Below are positions 42,675 to 51,479 of a stretch of DNA of 64,000 bases, piece by piece (within the stretch, counting starts at the first letter, position 1; every line of letters begins with the position of its first letter). Where the stretch lies: the NCBI GenBank assembly GCA_003165595.1, contig PLWQ01000009.1, forward strand, positions 222,244 to 286,243, given 5' to 3'. Made by a program: the position numbers and the translations under genes. This stretch comes from Fibrobacterota bacterium (GTDB lineage: Bacteria; Fibrobacterota; Chitinivibrionia; Chitinivibrionales; FEN-1185). The notes beneath the pieces were generated by a model. It was not told the DNA's origin. It searched no databases and saw only the letters and a list, made by a program, of their open reading frames with translations.

Positions 42675-42867
42675 AGTGATAAAAGATACTTCAGTGCAAG
42701 GGGCTCAATTGAAAGACCCCGCAGCACCACGACTGGATTACAGAACGACAATCGCTCTGTAACACCGCACCGTTTCATCCCGTCAAATGCCAGTGTACGA
42801 TTAGGTCGGAGGCTCCGGTCATGGGGAGCCTGAATTGAATCTCTTCACCTTTTTCATCGGGGGTTTC

Positions 42868-43287
42868 ATGCGCAGGGTTATGATTTTCGCATCATGTTTG
42901 CTCGCAGGTTATTTCTCGGGTATATCTGCCCAGTCCGGGCAGGGCGCCCAGGGATCACATCATCAGATGATGTCGGTGCAGGACCGGGTCAACCAGCTCA
43001 AGACTCAGCTTGATCTTTCTGCGGACCAAGTCACAAAAATAACCGCGATCATGCAGAGCCAGCGCGACACTATGCAGACGTTGCGGCAAAAATTTGGCGA
43101 CGACCGTCAAGGTATGCGGCAGGCGATGACAGCGCTTCGCGCACGCTTCGACAAGGAGATCTCGGCGGTGCTCACCGGCGTCCAGCGGGGAAAGTATGAA
43201 GCCCTGATCGCGCAGCGGCAAAAGGAAATGGGCGCCCAGGGACAAGGACATGGTAGGCCCGCTTCGCAGGACGGCAACGCGCAGTAG
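42868..43287 (+). CDS. Exported Spy/CpxP-like (LTxxQ-type) protein
   Basis: 139 residues. Signal peptide MRRVMIFASCLLAGYFSGISA. The mature part is helical and charged, with the LTxxQ-type motif LDLSADQVTKITAIMQSQRDTM and a second helix RFDKEISAVLTGVQRGKYEALI. Such proteins are periplasmic chaperones or stress sensors. GGGGG lies four bases before the ATG at 42868. Stands alone, with a long intergenic stretch after it. Confidence 0.75.
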   Translation: MRRVMIFASCLLAGYFSGISAQSGQGAQGSHHQMMSVQDRVNQLKTQLDLSADQVTKITAIMQSQRDTMQTLRQKFGDDRQGMRQAMTALRARFDKEISAVLTGVQRGKYEALIAQRQKEMGAQGQGHGRPASQDGNAQ

Positions 43288-43357
43288 GTGTTGACGTTTG
43301 CATAGCGAAGGTCTATTTTCGGGCGGGCCCGGCAATCCGGGCACGTTCGGACCGACA

Positions 43358-43405
43358 CCCCGGTGAGCAGCCTGTAATGCGCTCGCTGTGGGATTGAAAT
43401 TGAGG
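43358..43405 (+). repeat. Dispersed repeat family 2, copy a
   Basis: GTGAGCAGCCTGTAATGCGC then GCTCGCTGTGGGATTGAAAT. The first half recurs at 46174-46193, the second inverted at 52791-52816. Confidence 0.75.
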
Positions 43406-43610
43406 CGTCAACACAGGCGCGGTCCACGGATGCGCTGAGAGATTGCTGCGTTTCAAACCGATTTGCAAATAAGCTCCTCCAAACACACCCGCTTTCATAA
43501 ATCAAATCTCGATTCAGCCTCACTGAGACAGGCGCGTTATTGCGATTCTGGCAGGCCGCCGGCAGGAAAAGTTGTGGACGTGCGACTATTCCGAAGCGTA
43601 TCTTCCCTGT

Positions 43611-43719
43611 GAACAATCACGGTCAAAGGCCGTGTTCGCCGCTGGAAAGGGCAAAGACGTTACTGTATAATTGCTGAAAGCACTGCACTACCTTATACTT
43701 ACCAAGCGGCAGCGACAAA
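43611..43719 (-). repeat. Dispersed 109-base repeat family 3, copy a
   Basis: Reverse complement starts TTTGTCGCTGCCGCTTGGTA and contains AAGGTAGTGCAGTGCTTTCA and a CACGGCC/GACCGTG hairpin. Matches 55036-55144 over its whole length with several substitutions. Confidence 0.85.
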
Positions 43720-43762
43720 ACCCCCAACGGGTATTTCAGCTAATCTCCCTTGAAGTAATGAA

Positions 43763-43778
43763 TGGCATATCCTTTGCG
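43763..43778 (+). promoter_or_regulatory. Sigma-54-like promoter before MMPL exporter
   Basis: TGGCAT-ATCCT-TTGCG keeps the GG-N10-GC spacing with one deviation in each box, 64 bases before the ATG at 43842. Confidence 0.45.
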
Positions 43779-43841
43779 TATGACAAGCGGGAAACATCCG
43801 ATTCGCCCGCCAAGTTACATGGAAGATTGGAAAACACCTTG

Positions 43842-46067
43842 ATGAAAAAACTCACCCTATTCGTTATTCACCATAAAACCATCGTCATATTTGCCTGGAG
43901 CGCGGCATTTTTGCTGGGCGGCGTCTTTTTCCTGAAGCTTCCGGGAGTATTGCAGGGAAGCAGTGATATCATTCCCAACAGTCCTTCGGATTTGGTAACC
44001 CAGACTATTCAGGCGAAATTCGGCGCGGGAAAAGCTTATACCTTTCCCGTCGTGATGACCAGCTCCGTGATCGGAGTCACGGACCCAAGGTTTCCCGCTG
44101 CTGCACGCTTGCTTTCCGCCTCCCTCACCAAAGACCCTTGCGTCGTGCGACAGGTTATGCACGCATGGAACAGCAATGTCCCGGAACTTCTCGGGAAAGA
44201 CGGGCATTCCGCGCTTCTGCTCGTTACCCCGGATGTGCGCACATATACGCAGGCCGAAATGATTACACCAAAGGTAAGGGAAGCAATCCGACATGCGGGG
44301 CTTGATTCCGCCTTTTCCGTTTATGTCACGGGAACGGCCGCTATGTACCATGACATGAACCGGTTTTCTTCTGACGATTTGCTCAAGGCGGAGAGCTGGG
44401 GTATTCCATTCACACTGGTGGTTCTTATTGTTGTATTTGGTTCGCCCATTGCGGCCGGCGTACCTCTGCTGCTTGCGTTTATCGCCATGACCATCGCGCT
44501 CGCCGGTCTTTACTTTCTGAGCATGGCAATGCCGGTAGGCATTTTCGCCCAAAACGCGGTCTCCATGATAGGCCTTGGCGTTGGAGTGGATTATGCACTG
44601 TTCATCCTGAGCAGGTACCGCACTGCATTGCAACGCGGCTCCTCGGTGACGGAATCGTGCATGGAAGCCATGAATAGCGCAGGTCATTCCGTTCTTTTTT
44701 CCGGAATCACTGTGGCCGTCGGATTCGCGGCGTTGTTCCTCACCCGAGCCCGGTTCCTCCATACCATAGCATTCGGCGGTGTTGTGGTCGTTGCGACCGC
44801 ACTGGGCGTCGCCCTTACTCTCCTGCCCGCACTTCTCGTTCTCATGGGCTCGGCCGTGAACTGGCCCTTTAAAATCCGGACACAACCTGCCGGGCGTACC
44901 GCCGGGACTCTCTGGGAGAAGATTTCGTTTCGCATTATGCAAAGGCCGCTTCTCTTCACGGTATTCGCGCTGGTTATATTGGGTCTGCTTATGGTCCCGG
45001 CACTGCGCATGAAGGCCTGGAACATCGGCTGCAAAGACCTTGATCCTTCCATGGAAACCTGTCGGGGATTCGAGGTGCTTAAGAAGAACTTTGCGCAAGG
45101 CTGGATGGGACCGGTGCTTCTCCTCGCAGAAAGCGGCAGTGACGGCACGCTATGGACCCCGCAGGCGCAGGATGCGCTGCTTTCGATCACTGCAAAGCTG
45201 ACGAAGAAATACGACATTGCCTGCGAAATAGGCTTTCCCCGGCTGCTGACCGAACTCGGAATGTTCCGGTCTCTTGTACACTCGGTGGGCGATCTTCCCG
45301 CCGGGACGCAGCCCACCGCGGCAAACGCCGTTAGCGACGATGGAAAATCGGCGCTGATAATTCTGGTCCCGAAACAGGCTCCCGAAAGTAAAGATATCAT
45401 GAAATGGGTGACAGACCTCAGGCGCCAGCAATGGCCTGAAGCGGCGGCCGCCGGCCTTCGGATGCAGGTTGGCGGTGTGAGCGCCATGGTGTCCGATTTT
45501 GACAGGGAGATGTTCGACAGCCTGTGGCGCGTCATTCCGGCTGTTCTCGGTCTCACGTTTCTGGTCCTGATGATCCTTTTTAAATCCCTTGTTATTCCTC
45601 TGAAGGCTACGATCTTCAATCTGTTCTCGGTGCTTGCCTCATACGGATTTCTCGTCCTGGTGTTTCAATACGGCATCGGGGCGTCGGTTTTGCACCTGGA
45701 ACCGCCCGGAGGGCTGTCCTCTTTTCTGGTGCTCATGCTGTTCACGATACTGTTTGGTTTGTCGATGGACTACGAGGTCTTTCTCCTGGCCCGCATCAAA
45801 GAGGAATATTCCGCAACGCACGACAATAGCCGTGCCGTCGCGCTCGGGTTGAAGCATACCGGCGGCCTTATCACCTGCGCCGCGCTTATCATGGTGTGCC
45901 TTTTCGCTTCGTTCGGGTTCACCAGCCTCACCGCTACGCGGGAGCTGGGATTGGGATTGGCGTTTGCGGTCTTGCTTGACGCAACACTCATACGGGTGGT
46001 ACTCGTCCCGGCTCTCATGAAACTGCTGGGACCACTTAACTGGTGGTTTCCGTTTAGGCAACGATAG
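43842..46067 (+). CDS. MMPL/RND family exporter
   Basis: 741 residues with two repeats of six membrane segments, each after a large extracytoplasmic loop. Recognisable: VSMIGLGVGVDYALFILSRYR and LFGLSMDYEVFLLARIKEEY, the paired MMPL signatures with an Asp in TM4 and TM10, for proton-driven export. MMPL proteins move lipids, hydrophobic acyl compounds or peptides. The start at 43842 puts TM1 (TIVIFAWSAAFLLGGVFFL) right at the N-terminus as in the family. Followed, after a repeat-bearing gap, by GNAT and radical SAM genes, so export of their product is a possibility. Confidence 0.9.
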   Translation: MKKLTLFVIHHKTIVIFAWSAAFLLGGVFFLKLPGVLQGSSDIIPNSPSDLVTQTIQAKFGAGKAYTFPVVMTSSVIGVTDPRFPAAARLLSASLTKDPCVVRQVMHAWNSNVPELLGKDGHSALLLVTPDVRTYTQAEMITPKVREAIRHAGLDSAFSVYVTGTAAMYHDMNRFSSDDLLKAESWGIPFTLVVLIVVFGSPIAAGVPLLLAFIAMTIALAGLYFLSMAMPVGIFAQNAVSMIGLGVGVDYALFILSRYRTALQRGSSVTESCMEAMNSAGHSVLFSGITVAVGFAALFLTRARFLHTIAFGGVVVVATALGVALTLLPALLVLMGSAVNWPFKIRTQPAGRTAGTLWEKISFRIMQRPLLFTVFALVILGLLMVPALRMKAWNIGCKDLDPSMETCRGFEVLKKNFAQGWMGPVLLLAESGSDGTLWTPQAQDALLSITAKLTKKYDIACEIGFPRLLTELGMFRSLVHSVGDLPAGTQPTAANAVSDDGKSALIILVPKQAPESKDIMKWVTDLRRQQWPEAAAAGLRMQVGGVSAMVSDFDREMFDSLWRVIPAVLGLTFLVLMILFKSLVIPLKATIFNLFSVLASYGFLVLVFQYGIGASVLHLEPPGGLSSFLVLMLFTILFGLSMDYEVFLLARIKEEYSATHDNSRAVALGLKHTGGLITCAALIMVCLFASFGFTSLTATRELGLGLAFAVLLDATLIRVVLVPALMKLLGPLNWWFPFRQR

Positions 46068-46078
46068 GAGTGAAGAAC

Positions 46079-46210
46079 CTCACAGCACCACGACTAGGAC
46101 TGCATACAACACTACAGGAGTAGGCGCGACAGCGAACCTTCGGGGACCGCGATTACAACCGGATGTACGCCCGAGTGAGCAGCCTGTAATCCGCAAACTT
46201 TGGGATTGAC
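46079..46210 (+). repeat. Dispersed repeat family 2, copy b
   Basis: 46142-46193 (GGGGACCGCGATTACAACCG and on) recurs inverted at 52660-52711. The left part (CAGCACCACGACTAGGA) recurs at 42721-42737. The right end TTTGGGATTGA resembles copy a. Confidence 0.75.
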
Positions 46211-46222
46211 AGACGAAAGGAT

Positions 46223-47320
46223 ATGAAACTGAAACTCGTTGCACTGCATACAAAAGGCCAGAAAAAGCGTTTTGTGGAATTCATCTACGGTCTGTACGCA
46301 GGCGACCGCTCTTGGGTCGACAGTTCCCTGTTTGTCATGAAAATGTTCCTGTATCAGACCGACACCTTCACGAGACAGAATTTCATCCGGCCGATCGCCG
46401 TCCGGGAAGACGGCCGGACGCTCGCGCAGTGCATGTTCATCCACGATCCCCGGCTCCCCTATTTGCAAATCGGCTTTTTTGACGCTTTGCAGGACCAGAC
46501 CGAGGCTGTCGGCATGCTTCTTGACGAAGCGCAAAATGCGGCGCGAATCACAGGCGTGGACAAGGTTGTTATCGGATTGCACGGGCATGTGAGCTATGGC
46601 GTGGGAATTCTTATGCCCGGCAGGGAAAATAGGATTTCTTTTGACAGCCTCTACAACAAACCTTACTATTGCGACTACTTCGAGGTTCCCGGATTTGAGA
46701 GGCACACCCTATCGACCTACACGTTCAAGCTCGACGATGTCCGGCAACGCATTACCGGGCTTGGCCGGACCTATGAGGAGTTCTCGTTCAGGACTATGCG
46801 CCTCAACGATTACAAAAACGAAATGATCCTGTTTGGAAAGCTCTGCAACGGGTGCCTGCGTCAAACTTTCCTCTACTTTGATCGCGACCCCGAAAATCTT
46901 TTTGAGCTCATGTCGGGCCTCAAACCGCTTCTGCGTCCGGAGCACCTCATTTTTGCCCTCAAAAACGGCCGGGAAGCAGGCTTTTTCTTCTGGCACCCGG
47001 ATTACAATGCCGTGTTGCCGCCGGGCAGGAAGAACTCTCTCGTTGCCCTCATGGCCAGGTATTTCTTGCTTAAATCGACGATAGACACGGTGAAAATAAA
47101 CGCCGTCGGGGTGCTTCCCGAATATCAGCGGACCGGCGCTATTGTCGGCCTCTTCGACGCCGCACTGCGGCGCGCCCCCGCCCAATTCAAACGCGGAGAA
47201 ACCAATTTTGTCTGGGACAGCAACCGCAATTCCCGGATGTTGAACCTCAAGCTGGGGAACACTGTCGACCGAAGGTATGCCGTATATTGCATGGAGATCG
47301 CGCAAGGGGGTTGTTTATAG
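46223..47320 (+). CDS. GNAT-superfamily protein
   Basis: 365 residues. The opening (KGQKKRFVEFIYGLYAGDRSWV) resembles the long GNAT family whose members start F-I-x-x-P-x-x-I-Y-x-x-D-x-x-W-V. The C-terminal GNAT half has INAVGVLPEYQRTGAIVGLFDAAL, a pyrophosphate-binding-loop-like motif, and WDSNRNSRMLNLKLGN, common at the end of this family. Expected to use an acyl-CoA or acyl-ACP donor; acceptor unknown. GAAAGGA lies just before the ATG. Overlaps the next gene by ~34 bases, so coupled. Confidence 0.75.
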   Translation: MKLKLVALHTKGQKKRFVEFIYGLYAGDRSWVDSSLFVMKMFLYQTDTFTRQNFIRPIAVREDGRTLAQCMFIHDPRLPYLQIGFFDALQDQTEAVGMLLDEAQNAARITGVDKVVIGLHGHVSYGVGILMPGRENRISFDSLYNKPYYCDYFEVPGFERHTLSTYTFKLDDVRQRITGLGRTYEEFSFRTMRLNDYKNEMILFGKLCNGCLRQTFLYFDRDPENLFELMSGLKPLLRPEHLIFALKNGREAGFFFWHPDYNAVLPPGRKNSLVALMARYFLLKSTIDTVKINAVGVLPEYQRTGAIVGLFDAALRRAPAQFKRGETNFVWDSNRNSRMLNLKLGNTVDRRYAVYCMEIAQGGCL

Positions 47321-48357
47321 AGCTTTTTCGCTCAGCCAGGGAACTTCCTCCGGAGTGGGACGACCTCTGCGGAGACAATCTCTATTTGACACGGGAATTC
47401 CAGCAATTTATTGAATCGATTGATGCCTGTGAACAAACCTATTGCATTTTCCGCAACTCTGCCGACGCAATCGACACCATCCTGATGACGTATGTGAGGC
47501 ACAATTTCAATCTGTTCATGTTCACTCCTGTGCACGTTTCCCTCCGCGTCACCTTTGTCTACGTTCCGCTGTCGGTCACGCGGCCCGGTATTATTTGCCG
47601 CGGTGAAACCCGGGAGGAATTAGCCGCCCATATCAAGGGCATCAAAGGATATAAACTGTTCCTCAATACCGCAACTGATTTCCGTCTTCCCGGCTTTATT
47701 CAGGTGAGAACTTTTCCCCGGTGCGTTCTTGATCTTCGCTGGAACTCGTTTGACCACTACATGCGCGACCTGAGAAGCGGCTACCGCCACCGATATAAAA
47801 AAGCCCTCGCAAAATCAACTCCGCTCACCTTCCGGATGCTTGACGATAACAGGCAGTTTGACCACAGGCTCTACGCGCTCTACGAGGAGGTCTACAAAAG
47901 TTCGCCTTATAAAATCGAAAAACTCCCCGTCGGCTTTTTCCAGGGGCCCTTTTTCAAAATCGGCATTCTCGAAAAGGGGTCTGTTGCGGTCGGGTTCATC
48001 CAGCTGATCGAGAACGGGCCTGAGCTTATTTTTGAATTCGTCGGATTCGACCACCGTATCAACAGTCAGTACGACATCTATATCAGCCTGCTCCTCAAAA
48101 TCGTCCAATACGGAATCGAGCACCGGTTCGAGCGCATCGATTTCGGCCAGACCGCGGACGAAGCGAAACTCAAAATCGGGTGCCGCTATGAGCCGCTCTT
48201 CGGGCTTTTGCACCATTCAAATCCGCTTGTCCACAATTTCACCGGAGCGTTTGTCCGCAGGATAGAATACAAACCGCTCGATGAGCAAAAATTTCACGTC
48301 TTCAAACCGGCGTTGCCACGCCTGGTCACGCAAGAAACGAGCGCACAATGGGCCTGA
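47287..48357 (+). CDS. FemAB/BioF2-like GNAT-fold protein
   Basis: 356 residues from a TTG (47287) with GAAGG ten bases upstream; another TTG at 47311 is possible. The central part (SFDHYMRDLRSGYRHRYKKALAKSTPLTFRML) and LYALYEEVYKSSPYKIEKLP followed by KIGILEKGSVAVGFIQLIENG and FDHRINSQYDIYISLLLKIVQYGIEHRFERIDFGQTADEAKLKIG match FemAB-related acyltransferases. No membrane segment. It overlaps both neighbours, so all three first genes are coupled. Substrate unknown. Confidence 0.7.
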   Translation: MHGDRARGLFIELFRSARELPPEWDDLCGDNLYLTREFQQFIESIDACEQTYCIFRNSADAIDTILMTYVRHNFNLFMFTPVHVSLRVTFVYVPLSVTRPGIICRGETREELAAHIKGIKGYKLFLNTATDFRLPGFIQVRTFPRCVLDLRWNSFDHYMRDLRSGYRHRYKKALAKSTPLTFRMLDDNRQFDHRLYALYEEVYKSSPYKIEKLPVGFFQGPFFKIGILEKGSVAVGFIQLIENGPELIFEFVGFDHRINSQYDIYISLLLKIVQYGIEHRFERIDFGQTADEAKLKIGCRYEPLFGLLHHSNPLVHNFTGAFVRRIEYKPLDEQKFHVFKPALPRLVTQETSAQWA

Positions 48358-49727
48358 ACGTCGCCCTTATCAGGCCGAAGCCGCACCGGGATTCCATCGG
48401 CCTGCAGCAGTTCATGGTCTGCGAGCCGCTTGAGCTCGAGTATCTCGCCTCCGCTCTGGAACGCGCCGGTCACCACGCCGAGATACTCGACATGATTCTC
48501 GAACCGGAGCACCGCCTTCTGCGCTTTATCGATTCGTTCAAACCCGCCATTGTCGGATTCACGGCATACTTACCGCATGTCAAGATCGTAAAACAATATG
48601 CCGTTTCCATAAAAGAGCGCAACCCAAAAATCATCACCGTTGCCGGCGGCGTGCATGCCGAAGTGAACCCCGGCGATTTTGATGGGGCTTTCGATTTCAT
48701 CGCAAAGGTAAATGGCATCAGAACCATGGTGGCCATCGCCGATGCGGTTGCCGCCGGAGCGGCCGTCGAAACCGCGCGGCAAGCCATCCCCGGCGTCTGG
48801 AACGGAACGGGAAAGACGTACGACCTCGAAACGGCCTGGGATTATCCTTTCCCCGATCGTGAGAAGACCGCCCGGTACCGCGGCCGCTACAACTACATCT
48901 TCCACGAAAAATGCGCAACAATCAAGACCTCCTTCGGTTGCCCGTATCGCTGCTCGTTCTGCTATTGCATCGAAATAGCACGGCACGCCTATTTTGAGCG
49001 GGATATTGCCGATGTAGTCAGGGAAATCAAGTCTATCCGGGAGAAAAACGTCTTTATCGTGGACGACAACTTCCTGGTTTCGATCCCGCGGATACGCCAG
49101 TTTTGCCGCCTCATTGACATCGCCGGCATTCAAAAACATTTCATTCTGTTCGGGAGGGCCGATTTCATAGTAGAACATGGCGACATCATCCGCCTTCTGC
49201 AGAACCACGGGCTCAGGGCCGTGTTTGTCGGCGTCGAGTCGTTCAAGGAGGAGGAACTGACCGGCTTCCGGAAAAAGACCACGGTTGAGATTAATACACG
49301 GGCGGTGCGCCTGCTCGATGCCATGGGTATCGAATGCTATTCGGGCATCATTGTCGGGGCAAACTGGGGAAAAGAAGATTTCGACAGCCTGATCAGGTTT
49401 TTGAATCAGTTCAAGCAGCCGCTAATCAATATACAGCCGGCAACTCCCCTGCCCGGGACGCCGTTGTACGAACAGTCAAGGGACAGCATCGTTGTCTCTC
49501 CGGAACAGTACCACCTCTGGGACATGGCCCACCAGATCATGGAACCTACGAAGATGTCCCGCCGGCGGTACTATTTCAATATCATGAGGGCCTACTATAA
49601 AACCGGTACCGGAGCGCGCAGCCATTGGTACGTGCTGCGGAAATACGGGCTGCGCATCTACCTGCGAATCGCGCGAGGAGCGTTTTTTATCACATGGCAA
49701 TATCTTAAACTTGCTTTGTGGGGATAG
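48348..49727 (+). CDS. B12-binding-type radical SAM protein
   Basis: 459 residues. N-terminal ~140 residues have the cobalamin-binding Rossmann layout (PLELEYLASALERAGHHAEILDM...VGFTAYLPHVKIVKQYAVSIKERNP...VAGGVHA) but no D-x-H-x-x-G, so any B12 would bind base-off without His ligation. The radical SAM cluster is Cys198-Cys202-Cys205 (GCPYRCSFC). Later FVGVESFKEEELTGFRKKTT and PATPLPGTPLYEQ are typical of the class. Members methylate or rearrange unactivated carbons, including lipids. Ten-base overlap with the preceding gene. Confidence 0.9.
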   Translation: MGLNVALIRPKPHRDSIGLQQFMVCEPLELEYLASALERAGHHAEILDMILEPEHRLLRFIDSFKPAIVGFTAYLPHVKIVKQYAVSIKERNPKIITVAGGVHAEVNPGDFDGAFDFIAKVNGIRTMVAIADAVAAGAAVETARQAIPGVWNGTGKTYDLETAWDYPFPDREKTARYRGRYNYIFHEKCATIKTSFGCPYRCSFCYCIEIARHAYFERDIADVVREIKSIREKNVFIVDDNFLVSIPRIRQFCRLIDIAGIQKHFILFGRADFIVEHGDIIRLLQNHGLRAVFVGVESFKEEELTGFRKKTTVEINTRAVRLLDAMGIECYSGIIVGANWGKEDFDSLIRFLNQFKQPLINIQPATPLPGTPLYEQSRDSIVVSPEQYHLWDMAHQIMEPTKMSRRRYYFNIMRAYYKTGTGARSHWYVLRKYGLRIYLRIARGAFFITWQYLKLALWG

Positions 49728-49755
49728 CGGCCTTTATGAAACCTAGAAAATGCAG

Positions 49756-49925
49756 TTCACCGCGAAGGCGCAAAGTGCGCTAAGGAACGCAAAGGAATGC
49801 AGATTTTAAGTCAATAGCTTGCAGGTAACGAAAATGAGACTTAGAAATCTTATCGGATAAAGAGTCGATAATGGTAAAGATTTTAAAAGACCATTTCTTT
49901 GCGGTCTTTGCGTCTTTGCGGTGAA
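49756..49925. repeat. Intergenic repeat family 4, copy a
   Basis: Begins TTCACCGCGAAGGCGCAAAG and ends with its near reverse complement CTTTGCGTCTTTGCGGTGAA; between the first two radical SAM genes. Confidence 0.8.
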
Positions 49926-49945
49926 TAATATCTGCGGAATTCAGG

Positions 49946-51265
49946 ATGAAAAAGAAAATCCTGTTCATTCAGCCGACCATCTACGATGACGCGGACAGGC
50001 CGGTCAAAAAGAGGAAACTCTATTTCGTAGGGCTTGCGTATCCGGTGCTTGCATCGCTGCTGCCGCAGGACTGGGAAGCGGAAATCTGCCTGGAAACCAT
50101 CGAAGACATCCCGTTTGACACCGATGCCCGGCTTATCGGTCTTGGCGGCATGGGGCACGCGGCGCGGAGGAGCAGAGACATTGCCCGCGAATTCAAAAAA
50201 CGCGGCAAGACGGTGGTTATGGGCGGCCCGATGGCAAGCCTGGCACCGGGCATCGTGAAAACGTTTGCCGACAGCGTGCTGATCGGCGATGCGGAAGAAA
50301 TCTGGCCCGCGCTTCTCCGCGACTATGAACGAGGCGCTTTGAACGCTTTTTACAAAAAGGAAATATCCCGGTTCACGCGCCCTCTGCCTCGGTATGATCT
50401 GGTGTTGGACAAGAATATCGGAGACTTTCTTCCGGTCCAGGCTGGCCGTGGATGCCCCAACACCTGCAAGTTCTGTTCCATCTACTGCATCTACCGGGGC
50501 GTGTACCTGCGCCGTGACGTGGACGAAGTCATGCGCGACATCCGTCACGTCAAATCGCTCGGGTTCAGGAAATTCCTCCTCATCGACGACAACATCGTCG
50601 CCGAACCGCAGTATCTGAAAGCCCTCTGCCTCGAAATCAAGAAGCTGAAGATGGAATGGATGTCGCAATGCGCCATCGAAATCGCCCGGCACGACGAACT
50701 GCTGAAGATCGTTGCCGACAGCGGATGCTACAACCTAAGTTTCGGCCTGGAAAGCATCGTCCAGAAAAGCCTTGACGCAATCGACAAGACGTGGTGCCAC
50801 CCCGCCGAATATCCCGAAATTCTTAAGAAAGTGACCGGCGCCGGTATCGAAGTGGCCAGCGAAATGATTGTGGGAATCGACGCGGACACGAAAGAATCGC
50901 TGCGGGCAACGGCCGATTTTGTCCTTGGCACCCCCATTATCGCGCCGAAATTCTACATCATGACGCCGATTCCGGGAACCGACTATTACGCCGAAATGTG
51001 CAAGGCAAACAGGATTGTGGAAAAGGACATTTACAAATTCAGCCCGTCGAACGCGGTCATCACGCACCCGCACCTGACAACCGCCGAGATCAACGCGCTG
51101 TATTGGGAAATCTACGAACGGGTCTACACGATTCCGAACATCCTTCGCCGGACGCTGTTCAACCGACGCTTTCTCAAGAACCCGAAACGGTACTTTTTCT
51201 TTCTTATGGTTAACCTTTACTACCGTTCTCAGATAAAACGGAAAATTGCCCCAAATATTTTATGA
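49946..51265 (+). CDS. B12-binding-type radical SAM protein
   Basis: 439 residues. N-terminal Rossmann-like region (ILFIQPTIYDDA...LAYPVLASLLPQDWEAEICLETIED...GKTVVMGGPMASL) of the cobalamin-binding type. Radical SAM cysteines 170, 174, 177 in GRGCPNTCKFC. FGLESIVQKSLDAIDKTW and MIVGIDADTKES follow, and PIPGTDYYAEM near the C-terminus. Basic C-terminus (RRFLKNPKRYFFF...KRKIAPN) could touch membrane. Distinct from, and only distantly similar to, the other two radical SAM proteins here. Confidence 0.9.
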   Translation: MKKKILFIQPTIYDDADRPVKKRKLYFVGLAYPVLASLLPQDWEAEICLETIEDIPFDTDARLIGLGGMGHAARRSRDIAREFKKRGKTVVMGGPMASLAPGIVKTFADSVLIGDAEEIWPALLRDYERGALNAFYKKEISRFTRPLPRYDLVLDKNIGDFLPVQAGRGCPNTCKFCSIYCIYRGVYLRRDVDEVMRDIRHVKSLGFRKFLLIDDNIVAEPQYLKALCLEIKKLKMEWMSQCAIEIARHDELLKIVADSGCYNLSFGLESIVQKSLDAIDKTWCHPAEYPEILKKVTGAGIEVASEMIVGIDADTKESLRATADFVLGTPIIAPKFYIMTPIPGTDYYAEMCKANRIVEKDIYKFSPSNAVITHPHLTTAEINALYWEIYERVYTIPNILRRTLFNRRFLKNPKRYFFFLMVNLYYRSQIKRKIAPNIL

Positions 51266-51298
51266 TTGGGCATTTCCTGCGAAACCAGACAAATGCAG

Positions 51299-51458
51299 TT
51301 CACCGCAAAGGCGCAAAGGACGCGGAGGAAACGCAAAGAAGAAATAGAATAGATATGATGAACTTTTGGGCCCGCATATCGACAAGTTCTAAATTGGCTG
51401 TTGAAATCACTCTCGTTTCCTTTGCGTACTCTTTGCGATCTTAGCGCCTTTGTGGTAA
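51299..51458. repeat. Intergenic repeat family 4, copy b
   Basis: Begins TTCACCGCAAAGGCGCAAAG and ends in an imperfect inverted copy (CTTTGCGATCTTAGCGCCTT and on); between the second and third radical SAM genes. The interior differs from copy a. Confidence 0.8.
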
Positions 51459-51479
51459 GAATTATCAAGGACATTTTAG

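Larger units (their letters stand above)
43288..43841. other. Long intergenic region with dispersed repeats and a sigma-54-like site
   Basis: About 550 bases. Contains a repeat shared with 46.17 and 52.7-52.8 kb (43358-43405), a 109-base repeat shared with 55.04 kb (43611-43719), and a sigma-54-like element (43763-43778) before the MMPL gene. An open frame reading through it into the MMPL gene runs across the repeat and is not credible as an N-terminus. Confidence 0.6.

Noticed and set aside
43671..43841. 57-codon N-terminal extension of the MMPL gene
   Set aside because: It reads across the family 3 repeat and the sigma-54-like site; the family starts just before TM1, at 43842.
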